From assembly GCF_022827545.1 (NCBI RefSeq), contig NZ_CP094669.1:5635001-5699000 (forward strand): 64,000 bases of DNA. Reading direction: 5' to 3'. This document shows, one piece after another, positions 34,759 through 44,058 of the stretch (position 1 is the first letter of the stretch; the number at the start of each line of letters is the position of its first letter). The notes beneath the pieces are model-generated. The model searched no databases and was not told the DNA's origin. It worked only from the letters and a program-made list of their open reading frames with translations. Position numbers and translations under genes: made by a program. Source of the stretch: Hymenobacter tibetensis (GTDB lineage: Bacteria; Bacteroidota; Bacteroidia; Cytophagales; Hymenobacteraceae).

Positions 34759-36417
34759 TTACTGCACCGCTTGCGCCGCCGCTCGTCCGGCAATGCGACC
34801 GGAGAACAGGCAACCGCCCAAGAAGGTACCTTCCAGAGCCCGGTAGCCGTGCATGCCGCCGCCCCCAAAACCGGCTACCTCACCGGCCGCGTACAGCCCC
34901 GGTACAGGCTGCCCATCGGGGCCGAGCACGCGGCTGGAAAGATCGGTTTTCAAGCCGCCCAGGCTTTTGCGGGTGATGATGTGCAAGCGAACCGCAATGA
35001 GAGGGCCTTTGGTGGGGTCGAGCAGTTTGTGGGGTTTGGCTGTCCGGATTAGCTTGTCGCCGAAGTAGTTGCGGGCACCGCGGATGGCCGTAATCTGGCC
35101 GTCCTTGCTGAACTTGTTGTCTAGCTGTTGGTCGCGGGCTATGATTTCGCGCTCCAGTGTCTGGAAGTCAATGAGCTGCTCCCCGGTCAGGTCGTTCATG
35201 CCTCGCACCAGGTCGGCGAGGGTGTCGCGCACCACAAAATCAACGCCGTGCTGCTTGAAGGCCTCCACCGGCGCCGGCGCCCCTTTACCAAAGGCCCGGC
35301 CCAGGGTTTGGCGCCAACTTTTGTTGGTGAGGTCGGGGTTCTGCTCGGAACCCGAAAGCGCAAATTCGTGGCGGATGATTTTCTGGGTGAGCACAAACCA
35401 GCTGTAGTCGTGGCCGGTTTGGCGCAGGTGCTTGAGCGTGCCCAGCGTGTCGAAGCCGGGGTACAGCGGACCCGGCAGGCGGTTGCCGCGCGCATCCAGC
35501 CACAACGACGAAGGTCCCGGCAGTATGCGAATCCCGTGGTTGCCCCAAATCGGGTTCCAGTTCTGGATGCCCTCGGTGTAGTGCCACATCCGGTCTTGGT
35601 TGATGAGGTGCCCGCCTGCCGCTTCCGTGATGCCAAGCATCAAACCGTCCACGTGTTCGGGCACCCCGGAAAGCATGTGCTTGGGAGCCCCGCCCAGGCG
35701 CGCTGGCCAGTTCTTGCGTACCAGCTCGTGGTTGGCCCCGAGGCCGCCCGCCGTCACGATAACGGCCTGGCTACGAAAGCTGAATTCTTTTACCATTAGC
35801 CGGGACGTTTTCTCGCCCCGTGGCGCCGCACTGGGTTCCAGGATTTCGCCTCGCGCCCCTACTACTACCCCGTTGCTTACGGTAAGCTCCGTTACCCGAT
35901 GCCGGAACTTCAAGACTAGCAAGCCTTTTGCCACTGCTTCGCGGACGCGTTGCGCAAAGGGGGCAACTACGCCCGTGCCCGTACCCCAGGCCACGTGGAA
36001 GCGCGGTACTGAGTTGCCGGGCCCGCGGGCACCGTAGCCGCCCCGCTCGGCCCAGCCCACCACCGGAAACAGCTTGATACCCGCTTGCTGAAGCCAGCTG
36101 CGCTTTTCGCCGGCCGCCCACCCCACGTACGCTTCCGCCCAGCGGCGGGGCCAGGTGTCTTCGGGCCGGTCGAAGTCGGCGTTGCCGAGCCAGTCTTGCA
36201 GGGCTAGTTCGTAGGAGTCGTGGATGCCCATGCGGCGCTGCTCAGGCGAGTCAACGAGGAACAAGCCGCCGAGCGACCAGAAGGCCTGGCCTCCCATATT
36301 CTGCTCGGGCTCCTGATCCAGCAGCAGCACCCGCTTGCCGGCGTCGGCTAGTTCGGTAGCAGCTACCAGGCCGGCTAGGCCCGCCCCAATAATCAATACG
36401 TCCGCCTCGGTTTGCAT
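34759..36417 (-). CDS. FAD-binding dehydrogenase (ketosteroid-dehydrogenase/fumarate-reductase fold)
   Basis: A 552-residue flavoprotein. The N-terminal dinucleotide motif ADVLIIGAGLAGLVAATELADAGKRVLLLDQE (residues 4-35) is followed by GGQAFWSLGGLFLVDSPEQRRMGI. The C-terminus ends with LYAAGEVAGFGGGGMHGYRALEGTFLGGCLFSGRIAG, which binds the flavin. This matches the conserved putative FAD-binding dehydrogenases of the FAD_binding_2 group; the substrate is unknown. ATG 36417 is chosen; the ATG at 36450 would add an atypical N-terminus. The gene is convergent with the HPP gene. Confidence 0.87.
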   Translation of the reverse strand: MQTEADVLIIGAGLAGLVAATELADAGKRVLLLDQEPEQNMGGQAFWSLGGLFLVDSPEQRRMGIHDSYELALQDWLGNADFDRPEDTWPRRWAEAYVGWAAGEKRSWLQQAGIKLFPVVGWAERGGYGARGPGNSVPRFHVAWGTGTGVVAPFAQRVREAVAKGLLVLKFRHRVTELTVSNGVVVGARGEILEPSAAPRGEKTSRLMVKEFSFRSQAVIVTAGGLGANHELVRKNWPARLGGAPKHMLSGVPEHVDGLMLGITEAAGGHLINQDRMWHYTEGIQNWNPIWGNHGIRILPGPSSLWLDARGNRLPGPLYPGFDTLGTLKHLRQTGHDYSWFVLTQKIIRHEFALSGSEQNPDLTNKSWRQTLGRAFGKGAPAPVEAFKQHGVDFVVRDTLADLVRGMNDLTGEQLIDFQTLEREIIARDQQLDNKFSKDGQITAIRGARNYFGDKLIRTAKPHKLLDPTKGPLIAVRLHIITRKSLGGLKTDLSSRVLGPDGQPVPGLYAAGEVAGFGGGGMHGYRALEGTFLGGCLFSGRIAGRAAAQAVQ

Positions 36418-36450
36418 GAGCTGCGCGCTAGCTACCCGTTGCAGAGGCAC

Positions 36451-36916
36451 GGCGCTTCTGACAACAGATGAAGTTGGTTTGATTGCTTGTCTAGCGAATA
36501 TAAGCAGGATGTTGGCTAATGACGGCCCACCTTGGCAGCTGCGCTGGCCGGCTACCGACAGGACTTCATTTACAGGCTATTAGGTCCGCGCGAAGCGTGG
36601 CAACACGCCTGAATATGCGCGGATTTTTAGCACTTCATGGCGCATAGTGCAAATACTAGCTTCTTGGTTTGCAGTTTTCACCAAACAAACCTTGCCCTCT
36701 TATAAAGCTGGTTGTCATTCAGTAGGTACAGCTGTTGTAGCCCTGGCCGCGCAGCCCCGAAATGTGCTGGCAGTACTTACCTGGTGCTTCAGGTATTATG
36801 TAATTGTAACTATTCATTTTTCGGCCGCCCATTCGTTTTTAATCTGGGTTCGTGGCCTGTCATTTGTATACCTATATAGCATAAGCAAGAAGTATTGATA
36901 CGAAACATACACGCCG
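36451..36916. other. 466-bp intergenic region
   Basis: Divergent intergenic region between the FAD-dehydrogenase gene and the outer membrane protein gene. No supported gene, repeat or clear promoter match was found. The last 130 nt are AT-rich and likely contain the promoter of the downstream gene. Confidence 0.4.
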
Positions 36917-37555
36917 ATGCCCCTTACTACACTTACTATCTCGCGCCGACTGCTGTTGGCTGCTTTACTTATTTCTTCGGCCACTGTAGCTACCGCGCAG
37001 GTTTCCCAACCCCAACTGCCACCGGCGTACAACAGCATGGTGCGGCTGGGAGTGGACCACTTGGCAATGCCCGAGCACGTGGGGGCGCGGTACCTGGGGC
37101 AGTATGCACGGCACCTTCTCCACGACCGGGTGGTGGTAGCTGGCAGCGTTGGGTACTTGAACGTGGCTAATCCGTACCAGCTTGGTGGCGTGCCTTACGT
37201 GGTGCAGGGCCGGCGGATCGTGCGTCTTACAACCGACCTAACGGCCTCGTATGACTTCCTGCGTAGCGCCACGCAGGCTCTCCGGCTAGGCGCGGGTCCC
37301 TCGCTCTGGTATTGCCAAGACGAGAGTGCCTTGTACACCAATCAAACCGTCAACCCTGATGGTAGCCTGGCCAGCGTAGAGCTTCGGGTGGCTCGTTCGC
37401 AACGGATGAACGTAGGGCTCAATATCCTGGCGGAATATGAGCTGGCGCTAGGCTCTCGTACCGCTCTTGGTACACGGGTAGGAGTAGCCAGCATCCGCCA
37501 TTCGGGTGGTGGCCTCACTGGCATCTTGGGCCTGACGCTGGGGTATCGGTTGTAG
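36917..37555 (+). CDS. Outer membrane beta-barrel-like protein, unknown function
   Basis: A 212-residue exported protein starting at ATG 36917, with a signal peptide ending near TAQVSQ (about residue 28). The mature part consists of short alternating strands (RVVVAGSVGYLNVANPYQLGG, ALRLGAGPSLWYCQDESAL, RMNVGLNILAEYELALGSR) and ends in LTLGYRL, as in small outer membrane barrels. It shows no specific family signature. It is followed by the SRPBCC gene after 71 nt and may be co-transcribed with it. Confidence 0.65.
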   Translation: MPLTTLTISRRLLLAALLISSATVATAQVSQPQLPPAYNSMVRLGVDHLAMPEHVGARYLGQYARHLLHDRVVVAGSVGYLNVANPYQLGGVPYVVQGRRIVRLTTDLTASYDFLRSATQALRLGAGPSLWYCQDESALYTNQTVNPDGSLASVELRVARSQRMNVGLNILAEYELALGSRTALGTRVGVASIRHSGGGLTGILGLTLGYRL

Positions 37556-37626
37556 TAAGTTGGCACGCTTCCCTGGTGGGCAGCCCAATGGTGTCGAACA
37601 CCATCGGACCGTTTTGGTTGTAGGGT

Positions 37627-38097
37627 ATGCACCTCTACATTCGCACCCACGTAGCTGCCACCCCTACTCAGGTCTGGACGGGCTTCACCCGGGAATTGTT
37701 TCTGGCTCTGGCCCCTCCCTTCCCTCCTTTTCAGTTGTTGCGCTTCGATGGCTGCCACCGCGGCGACGAGGTGCATATTCAGCTGGGGGTCGGACCGCTC
37801 AGCACCCGCTGGAACTCGCTCATCACCGACCACGGCACCACTCCCGATGGCACCTATTACTTCGTGGACAAAGGCCAGTTGCTACCGGTGCCGCTACGCT
37901 ATTGGCAGCATCGGCACCTCATGCAACCCGCCCCAGGCGGAGGCTGCTTTATAGTGGAAGACATTGAATACCGCACCGCTTCGCCATTGTTGGACCGCCT
38001 GCTGTGGCCGGTGATGTGGGCGCAGTTTGTATGGCGCCGGCCCATCTATCAGCGCCTGTTTGGCACGCCTGCCACGCCTAATGCTCAGGCCACCTGA
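37627..38097 (+). CDS. SRPBCC/START-like family protein
   Basis: A 156-residue soluble protein with the helix-grip fold pattern seen in SRPBCC ligand-binding proteins. It opens with MHLYIRTHVAATPTQVWTGF, followed by a strand-rich middle with DGTYYFVDKGQLLPVPLRYWQHRH. A C-terminal long helix contains PLLDRLLWPVMWAQFVWRRPIYQRLF, a hallmark of this family in Bacteroidetes. The ligand is unknown. Its last 13 nt overlap the convergent Na/phosphate symporter gene. Confidence 0.75.
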   Translation: MHLYIRTHVAATPTQVWTGFTRELFLALAPPFPPFQLLRFDGCHRGDEVHIQLGVGPLSTRWNSLITDHGTTPDGTYYFVDKGQLLPVPLRYWQHRHLMQPAPGGGCFIVEDIEYRTASPLLDRLLWPVMWAQFVWRRPIYQRLFGTPATPNAQAT

Positions 38098-39071
38098 GGC
38101 TTCAGGGTGCTGCTTGGCTGCGGGTCGGTGGTATCCGGCAGGGCCGCTTCAAGCAAACGCTGGCAGAGCGGCAATAGTGGGGCAAACAGCAACACGCCCG
38201 CTACATTGAACAGCACATGCGCGTGGGCAATTTGCCGGGCCACATCGGCATGGCCAGCCAGCAAAAGAACAAGGGCCGTGAACGGCTTGACTAGCAGCAG
38301 CCCCAAACTGATGCTGATTAGGTTGAATACCAGATGAAACACGCCCGTGCGAACGGCGGGCCGGCCGCGGCCTACGGTCGCCAGCAACGTATCGGAGCAG
38401 GTGCCTAGCTCGGCGCCTAGCATCACGGCAATACCTGCCGGTAACGTCAGCAACCCTTTGCCTGCCAACTTGATAACCATGCCTAGCGTAGCCGACGAGG
38501 ACTGCACCAGCAGGGTAATGAGGGCCCCGGCGCCAGCACCCCGGACCGGATTTTCCAGCTTCAGCAGCCACGCCTGCACTCCTTTATATTCTTTGAGTGG
38601 GGCCGCTGCTTCGCCAATAATAAACAAGCTGAAAAACAGCAGCCCGAAACAAAACAACGCCCGGCCGGCAGTGCGCCCGTTGCGTTTCTTGCTGAGGGAG
38701 AGCAACAGTAGCCCGGGCAACATGGCCAGCACCGCATATTGCCCTAAATCAAACGCAAACAATTGGCTGGAAATAGTGGTACCGATATTGGCCCCCAGCA
38801 CTACGCCCAGCGAATTACGAAACGGCAACGCTCCGGCACTTACCAAAGCAATAACCAGAATGATAACCACCGACGAGGAATCGAGCAGGGTGGTAACCAC
38901 CGTGCCGGTGATGATGGCGGCCGGAATACTCTTGGTGCAGCGGTGCAGAATGTCTTTGGTCCGCTCGCCGGCCACGTGACGCAGGGCCAGCGCCAGCCGG
39001 CTCACCGCGTACAAAAATAGTACGAGTCCGGAAGCAGCTAGCAAGCTGATAGAAAGCGGAGAAGAGGCCAT
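38085..39071 (-). CDS. Na/phosphate cotransporter family protein
   Basis: A 328-residue inner membrane protein of the NptA/PF02690 family with about eight helices. Two inverted repeats each carry the substrate signature: TVVTTLLDSSSVVIILVIAL (first copy, QSSS-like with D-S-S-S) and ITLLVQSSSATLGMVIKLAG (second copy, intact QSSS). It is predicted to take up inorganic phosphate with sodium. The first signature is degenerate at the glutamine (Asp in place of Gln). No PhoU domain is fused. ATG 39071 is the start. Its 3' end overlaps the SRPBCC gene by 13 nt. Confidence 0.88.
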   Translation of the reverse strand: MASSPLSISLLAASGLVLFLYAVSRLALALRHVAGERTKDILHRCTKSIPAAIITGTVVTTLLDSSSVVIILVIALVSAGALPFRNSLGVVLGANIGTTISSQLFAFDLGQYAVLAMLPGLLLLSLSKKRNGRTAGRALFCFGLLFFSLFIIGEAAAPLKEYKGVQAWLLKLENPVRGAGAGALITLLVQSSSATLGMVIKLAGKGLLTLPAGIAVMLGAELGTCSDTLLATVGRGRPAVRTGVFHLVFNLISISLGLLLVKPFTALVLLLAGHADVARQIAHAHVLFNVAGVLLFAPLLPLCQRLLEAALPDTTDPQPSSTLKPQVA

Positions 39072-39253
39072 ATGGGGAAGCTGGCTACGTAGGAAACCAA
39101 CCGGTACCTTTCAACGCAGAGCTAGCACCGGATGCCACTGTTGGGTCATGAAGAAATTGTTACGTCACCCGACCCCACCGCTTTCACGTACCTTCCGTTA
39201 TTCCGATATCTGGCAAGCTGCCGGATTCGTTTGCTTTCTCCTGCCGCTTTTCT

Positions 39254-39802
39254 ATGCTTATGCGCTTTCTGCCCGTCTGTCGGCCGTCGTTTCTTTCGTT
39301 GACATCTGGAATCCTGCTGTTGCTGGGAGTGGGCACCTCTAGCTGTCAGAGCACCAAAGTGGCGTATCAGTTTCGGCCAGCGGCGGCCTCATCAACTGCC
39401 GCACGGGTGCCGAAGCCGAAGGCGCAACCCGCTCCTGCTGTTTTCGCGCAGCCTGTTTCAACTCCTGCGCCTGTTGTAGCAACCCCTTCTACTCCAGTCC
39501 GGATACCGGCACGCCGCCTGGCTCGGCTCCAACGGCAAGTAGCTTCGGCTGTGGCAGTTGCTCCTAAGGCTGTAGTTCGGCTACGGCAGGAGTCGGCCAC
39601 GCAAAAGGTGCAGCGGCACCAGGCCCGACCGCACAGCACCACGGAAGTCGGCTTAGGCACTACGGTGTTAGGGGTACTGGGGCTGGTTGTACTGCCCATT
39701 TCGCTGATCGGCCTGTTGATCTGGGGCGGACCTGTCTGGGCTATTCTGGCTGGACTTTCTGCGTTGGCTATCCTCGTTGCCTACCTCGATCCTTTCGGGT
39801 AA
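39254..39802 (+). CDS. Lipoprotein with C-terminal transmembrane segments, unknown function
   Basis: A 182-residue protein; the start is ATG 39254 or 39260. The N-terminal hydrophobic stretch ends in the lipobox TSSC (GVGTSSCQSTKVAYQ). A proline/alanine-rich linker and a basic region (RIPARRLARLQRQ) follow. The C-terminal 60 residues hold two hydrophobic helices (TVLGVLGLVVLPISLIGLLIW, AILAGLSALAILVAYL). The lipid anchor plus helices suggests an inner-membrane lipoprotein with unknown role. Downstream is the convergent GNAT gene. Confidence 0.6.
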   Translation: MLMRFLPVCRPSFLSLTSGILLLLGVGTSSCQSTKVAYQFRPAAASSTAARVPKPKAQPAPAVFAQPVSTPAPVVATPSTPVRIPARRLARLQRQVASAVAVAPKAVVRLRQESATQKVQRHQARPHSTTEVGLGTTVLGVLGLVVLPISLIGLLIWGGPVWAILAGLSALAILVAYLDPFG

Positions 39803-39864
39803 GCGACGCGCACCCCTGAACGCTTCAGTGGGTTGAAAGGCCGGATTTCTCCCAGAAAACTGCG

Positions 39865-40326
39865 CTACATATCGAGCACCATTTTCACGTCGGTGCGCTG
39901 GTAGGGGCTGGCGGGTACGGGCACATGGCGGAAGCCTAGCTTGCGGTACAGTGCCAGCGCGGGCACCAGGCGGGAATTCGACAGCAGCTCCACCTGACGG
40001 GCACCCAACTCACGCGCTTTCACAACGGCGGCTTTCCCCAGCGTATACCCAATACCAAGCCCTTGCACCGCCGGCGACACCGCCATTTTGGCTAGTTCAA
40101 ACACGCCGTGCCCTTCGTTGAGCAAAGCGCACGTACCAACCAGGGCACCCTGGTATTCCGCCATCAGAATAGCGCCTCCGGGTTCCAAGATGTAGCGTTG
40201 CGGCTCGTCAAGCATTTGGTAATCTGGGGCTTCCATTGTAAAGAACTGCATTATCCACTCTTCGTTGAGCTTGCGAAACACTGGCTGGTGCGCCGGGATG
40301 TAGTCGAGGATTTGGGTGGCGTGCAT
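39865..40326 (-). CDS. GNAT family N-acetyltransferase
   Basis: A 153-residue acetyl-CoA-dependent acetyltransferase. It contains the acetyl-CoA-binding motif A as ELAKMAVSPAVQGLGIGYTLG (Q-G-L-G-I-G) and a C-terminal LYRKLGFRHVPVP motif B. ATG 40326 (MHATQILDYIPAHQPVF) is preferred over an upstream extension of 66 residues that lies in the intergenic promoter region. The substrate is unknown. It is divergent from the methyltransferase at 40502. Confidence 0.88.
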   Translation of the reverse strand: MHATQILDYIPAHQPVFRKLNEEWIMQFFTMEAPDYQMLDEPQRYILEPGGAILMAEYQGALVGTCALLNEGHGVFELAKMAVSPAVQGLGIGYTLGKAAVVKARELGARQVELLSNSRLVPALALYRKLGFRHVPVPASPYQRTDVKMVLDM

Positions 40327-40464
40327 GAGCAAACAAGATAGATTCTTCCACTGAAGATAGGACGGCCAACCCGCTACCTGCGTTTGGTAGGCGCAGCCAG
40401 GGGCTACTACGTGTCTTTCATCAAAGGAATGGCCGGAGGTGAAGACCACCAAATGGCTTTGGCG

Positions 40465-40472
40465 TACCTTTG
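40465..40472 (+). promoter_or_regulatory. TACCTTTG -7 box upstream of the RlmI-type methyltransferase gene
   Basis: TACCTTTG lies 29 nt before the ATG at 40502 and matches TAnnTTTG. No clear -33 element was found at 19-21 nt. Confidence 0.45.
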
Positions 40473-40501
40473 GGCTTTCTTGTTTTGTTTGCCTCCCCCT
40501 C

Positions 40502-41689
40502 ATGCCCGCTACCATCACGCTCAAGCCCGGTAAAGACCAATCCCTCCGTCGTCGTCACCCGTGGGTGTTTTCGGGGGCCATTGCCCGCATGCAGGGCGAG
40601 GTAATAGAAGGCGAAGTGGTGCTGGTGCAAGCCTCGAACGGCGAGGTATTGGGCATGGGCCACTATGCACCCGGCTCTATTGCGGTGCGCATGCTGGACT
40701 TTGGCCCCGCCGCCCAGCTGCCCGACGCCAGCTTTTGGGAAGCTCGTATCCGCAACGCCTACCAGCTTCGGCAGGGCTTAGGCTTAACGGGCACCGGCAG
40801 CACCAACGTCTACCGCCTTACCCACGCCGAGGGCGACGGGCTGCCCGGCCTTATCATTGATGTGTACGGCGACGTAGCCGTGGTGCAGGCCCACAGCGCC
40901 GGCATGTACAAGGCGCGTCCGCTGATTGCGGCAGCATTGCAGGCGGTGATTCCCGGCCTCCGCGCCATCTACGACAAGAGCGCCGAAACCGTACCTACCA
41001 AAGCGGCTCCCGATGCCAAAAACGGCTACTTGCTGGGCGAAAGCAACGGCGCGGAGCATATTGTGCAGGAAAACGGCCATCCTTTCGCGGTGGATTGGGA
41101 AACGGGTCAGAAGACTGGTTTCTTCATCGACCAGCGCGACAATCGCAGCTTGCTAGCGCGCTACGCCCCTGGCCGCCGCGTGCTCAACACGTTCTGCTAC
41201 ACCGGTGGCTTTAGCTCCTACGCCCTGCAAGCTGGGGCCGAGCTAGTGCACTCCGTTGATTCCAGCAAGAAAGCCATCGAGCTAACCGAGCGCAACGCCG
41301 CCCTCACTGGCCTCGACAACAAGCACGCTGCCTACGCCGAAGACGTGTTCAGCTTCCTGAAAAGCAGCCAGGAGCAGTACGATCTTATCGTGCTCGACCC
41401 ACCGGCGTTTGCCAAGCACCTCTCGGCCCGCCACAACGCTTTGATGGGCTACAAGCGCCTCAATGCCGCTGGTATCAAGCAGATTGCGCCGGGCGGACTA
41501 CTCTTCACGTTCAGCTGTTCGCAGGTGGTATCGGCCGAGCTGTTTGAGGGCGCCGTGCTGGCGGCTGCTATCGAAGCAGGCCGTCCCGCCCGCATCCTGC
41601 ACCGCCTCACCCAACCCGCCGACCACCCCGTGAGCTTGTTCCATCCCGAGGGCGAGTACCTCAAGGGGCTGGTACTGGCCGTGGAGTAG
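40502..41689 (+). CDS. rlmI: Class I SAM-dependent rRNA methyltransferase, RlmI-like
   Basis: A 395-residue protein with an N-terminal PUA domain (about 1-80; ITLKPGKDQSLRRRHPWVFSGA). A central RlmI-like region follows (VYRLTHAEGDGLPGLIIDVYGD). The SAM domain has VLNTFCYTGGFSSYALQAGA and the catalytic LIVLDPPAFAKHLSA, with a cysteine in TFSCSQVV. The family makes m5C in 23S rRNA (E. coli C1962); the site here is assumed by homology. ATG 40502 fits the PUA start; an upstream in-frame start would extend through the promoter. Confidence 0.9.
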   Translation: MPATITLKPGKDQSLRRRHPWVFSGAIARMQGEVIEGEVVLVQASNGEVLGMGHYAPGSIAVRMLDFGPAAQLPDASFWEARIRNAYQLRQGLGLTGTGSTNVYRLTHAEGDGLPGLIIDVYGDVAVVQAHSAGMYKARPLIAAALQAVIPGLRAIYDKSAETVPTKAAPDAKNGYLLGESNGAEHIVQENGHPFAVDWETGQKTGFFIDQRDNRSLLARYAPGRRVLNTFCYTGGFSSYALQAGAELVHSVDSSKKAIELTERNAALTGLDNKHAAYAEDVFSFLKSSQEQYDLIVLDPPAFAKHLSARHNALMGYKRLNAAGIKQIAPGGLLFTFSCSQVVSAELFEGAVLAAAIEAGRPARILHRLTQPADHPVSLFHPEGEYLKGLVLAVE

Positions 41690-41713
41690 CAGCCAGGGTA
41701 GCAGTTGCTTGGC

Positions 41714-42430
41714 TTATGCTCCTGCCTTCCGTAGCCGGGGCATAGCTTTCAACGCCTTCTTCACCAAATGGTCGGTAACGTAACCGGAACTCGGTTGAAA
41801 GAAGCCGGGAGTACCCCGCTCAGTGTGCTTCGAAACCACTTCCCCAGTGGCCCGATATACGGTTAGATCTACCCTCACTTCTTCGATAAAACCCGACGCA
41901 GTAGGCACCAAGGTAACAGTAGCGGGCGTGGTAGACTCAGCGGCTACTGCCTGCACCTGTTGCAGCGCCCCGTGGAATATTCGCTGATGATACACGTGCG
42001 TGACCACTACCAGCGCACTCTTTTCACTAGCCGCCAAAGAACGGGCCCAAACGGCATCTGACTGCATGGCAGTAACAGGCTTCGCGGTTTCACCGGGTAT
42101 CGCCACGGTGGCTTTGCGGGCGTGCTTCAGAAACCATACCTGCAACCGGTCATGGATTTGGTTGGCCTCGGCAGCGGCCACAATAGGCTCCGGGAGCAAT
42201 ATAGAACCATTGGGCGGGGTAACGATGTACGACACGATGGGTAGAGGCAACGCCACTATAAGTGCGGCTCCTGTAGCACCAGAAGATGTAGTGTGCGGGG
42301 GCAACCACTCGACAGCAAGGCCACCAGGGCAACCATCATGGGCGGATGTGTAAAAGAAGAAAACATATAGCAGCTGATAATGGTAGAACGGGTAACCTAT
42401 TTTCGGGTACTGAGGCCAGCATGATGCCAT
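41714..42430 (-). CDS. Hypothetical protein, start uncertain
   Basis: Up to 238 residues from ATG 42430. The first 40 residues are unusual (aromatic/cysteine-rich), and a downstream GTG at VEWLPPHTTSSGATGAALIVALPLPIVSYIV would give a more natural membrane/signal segment. The rest (IHDRLQVWFLKHARKATVAI, KSALVVVTHVYHQRIFHG, VRVDLTVYRATGEVV) looks like a soluble alpha/beta or beta domain without an identifiable family. It is divergent from crtD and convergent with rlmI. No function can be assigned. Confidence 0.5.
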   Translation of the reverse strand: MASCWPQYPKIGYPFYHYQLLYVFFFYTSAHDGCPGGLAVEWLPPHTTSSGATGAALIVALPLPIVSYIVTPPNGSILLPEPIVAAAEANQIHDRLQVWFLKHARKATVAIPGETAKPVTAMQSDAVWARSLAASEKSALVVVTHVYHQRIFHGALQQVQAVAAESTTPATVTLVPTASGFIEEVRVDLTVYRATGEVVSKHTERGTPGFFQPSSGYVTDHLVKKALKAMPRLRKAGA

Positions 42431-42468
42431 TGTCAGTACATGCCCCGCTGCTGGCTATTACATTTTAA

Positions 42469-43980
42469 TTGCGCTGTTTGAAAGCCACTTCCATTACACC
42501 TGCTTCCCAGCCTGCGGCCATTGTTGGGGCGGGCATTGGCGGTATTGCCACCGCCGTACGGTTGGCTGTGCGCGGGCACCGCGTTACGGTGTTTGAGGCG
42601 CAGGAAAGCTTTGGGGGCAAAATGCACCAGTTGGAGCTGCCGGGCGGCTACCGGTTCGATGGGGGGCCGTCGTTGTTTACGCTGCCGCACCTCGTCGATG
42701 AGCTGTTTGAGCTAGCGGGCCGCAACCCCGCCGTTTACTTCCGCTACCAGCGCCTCGACCCGATTACGCAGTATTTTTTCGCCGATGGTACCCGCCTCAC
42801 GGCCTGGGCCGACGAAGAGAAATTTGCGGCCGAAGTGGAAACCAAGCTGCACGTCCCGGCCGCCGACGTGCTGGCTTTTCTGAAGCGCAGCCGCCACGCC
42901 TACTCGGCCACGGCGGATACGTTCCTGCAAAAATCGTTGCACAAAGTCGGCACCTACCTCAGCCCCGATGTGCTGAAAGCCATGGCGGCAGTGCCTCAGC
43001 TTGGCTTACTGGAAACCATGCACCAGCGCCATCAGGCGGCCTTCCCGCAGGATGCACGCCTTGTGCAGCTCTTCGACCGGTTTGCCACCTACAACGGCTC
43101 CGACCCCTACCAGGCACCGGCCACGCTCAGCATGATTCCGCACCTCGAGCATGGGCTGGGCGCGTTCTACCCCGAAGGCGGCATCTATGCCATTGCACAA
43201 AGCCTGGTGCGGCTAGCCGAAGAACTAGGGGTAGAGTTTCGCTACCAAGAACCCGTGCTGGAAATTCTAACGGCGGAAGGCCGCGTAACGGGTGTCCGTA
43301 CCGAGCAAGATGTGTACGATGTCGGGCTGGTGGTCAGCAACATGGACGTGGTGCCTACCTACCGCCGGCTGCTGCCTACGCAGCCTGCCCCGGAGCGTAC
43401 GCTCAGCCAGCCACGGTCGTCCTCGGCCCTGATTTTCTATTGGGGAGTGGCGCGGCGGTTTCCGGAGTTGGGGGTGCACAACATCTTTTTTTCGGAAAAT
43501 TATCAGCAGGAATTCGAGGCTATCTTTCAGCAAAAGACCGTTAGCCCCGACCCTACGGTGTACGTCAACATCACGAGCGGCCACACGCCCGCCGATGCGC
43601 CACCCGGCCACGAAAACTGGTTTGTGATGGTGAACGTACCCCATGACCAAGGCCAGGATTGGTCGGCCCTCATCAACCAAACCCGGCAAGCCGTGCTAGC
43701 GCGCGTCAGCCGGGCTCTGGGTACCGATGTAGCCGCGCTGATCCGGGCCGAGCACGTGTGGGACCCGCCGGGTATTGCCGCGCGTACGTCGTCGTTTGGG
43801 GGAGCCTTGTATGGCAGTTCCAGCAACAACACCATGGCAGCTTTTCTGCGGCATCCCAACTTTTCGCGGAAGCTGGAAGGGCTGTACTTTTGCGGCGGCT
43901 CGGTGCACCCAGGTGGCGGCATTCCGTTGTGCCTGCTCTCGGCCCGCATCGTTTCCGACTTAGTTAAGAACGAGAAATGA
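42469..43980 (+). CDS. crtD: Carotenoid desaturase, CrtD/CrtI-type
   Basis: A 503-residue FAD-dependent phytoene-desaturase-superfamily enzyme. It has the N-terminal motif AAIVGAGIGGIATAVRLAVRGHRVTVFEAQE (about 17-46), the substrate-region FDGGPSLFTLPHLVDELFE, and the C-terminal signature GLYFCGGSVHPGGGIPLCLLSARIVSDLV. Together with the adjacent CruF this suggests a 1-hydroxycarotenoid 3,4-desaturase acting on hydroxylated gamma-carotene or torulene derivatives in the membrane. No ATG is available: TTG 42469 or TTG 42478 (nine nt later) is the likely start. It is divergent from a hypothetical gene. Confidence 0.88.
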   Translation: MRCLKATSITPASQPAAIVGAGIGGIATAVRLAVRGHRVTVFEAQESFGGKMHQLELPGGYRFDGGPSLFTLPHLVDELFELAGRNPAVYFRYQRLDPITQYFFADGTRLTAWADEEKFAAEVETKLHVPAADVLAFLKRSRHAYSATADTFLQKSLHKVGTYLSPDVLKAMAAVPQLGLLETMHQRHQAAFPQDARLVQLFDRFATYNGSDPYQAPATLSMIPHLEHGLGAFYPEGGIYAIAQSLVRLAEELGVEFRYQEPVLEILTAEGRVTGVRTEQDVYDVGLVVSNMDVVPTYRRLLPTQPAPERTLSQPRSSSALIFYWGVARRFPELGVHNIFFSENYQQEFEAIFQQKTVSPDPTVYVNITSGHTPADAPPGHENWFVMVNVPHDQGQDWSALINQTRQAVLARVSRALGTDVAALIRAEHVWDPPGIAARTSSFGGALYGSSSNNTMAAFLRHPNFSRKLEGLYFCGGSVHPGGGIPLCLLSARIVSDLVKNEK

Positions 43981-43991
43981 CAAACGAAAAA

Positions 43992-44021
43992 GGGGCCTGA
44001 AACGTCAACAGACGCAGCCCC
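43992..44021 (+). terminator. Small stem-loop between crtD and cruF, possible attenuator
   Basis: GGGGC (43992-43996) pairs with GCCCC (44017-44021), and an inner CGTC/GACG stem closes an AACA loop. It has no T-run. It may attenuate or punctuate transcription between two same-strand genes. Evidence is structural only. Confidence 0.3.
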
Positions 44022-44058
44022 GCGTTGCTTTTCTCTTCTTGATTCATACTTCCTTTCT

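Noticed and set aside
39148..39342. 64-codon frame overlapping the start of the lipoprotein gene at 39254
   Set aside because: The other frame has a clear lipobox and C-terminal helices, so this one is a shadow.
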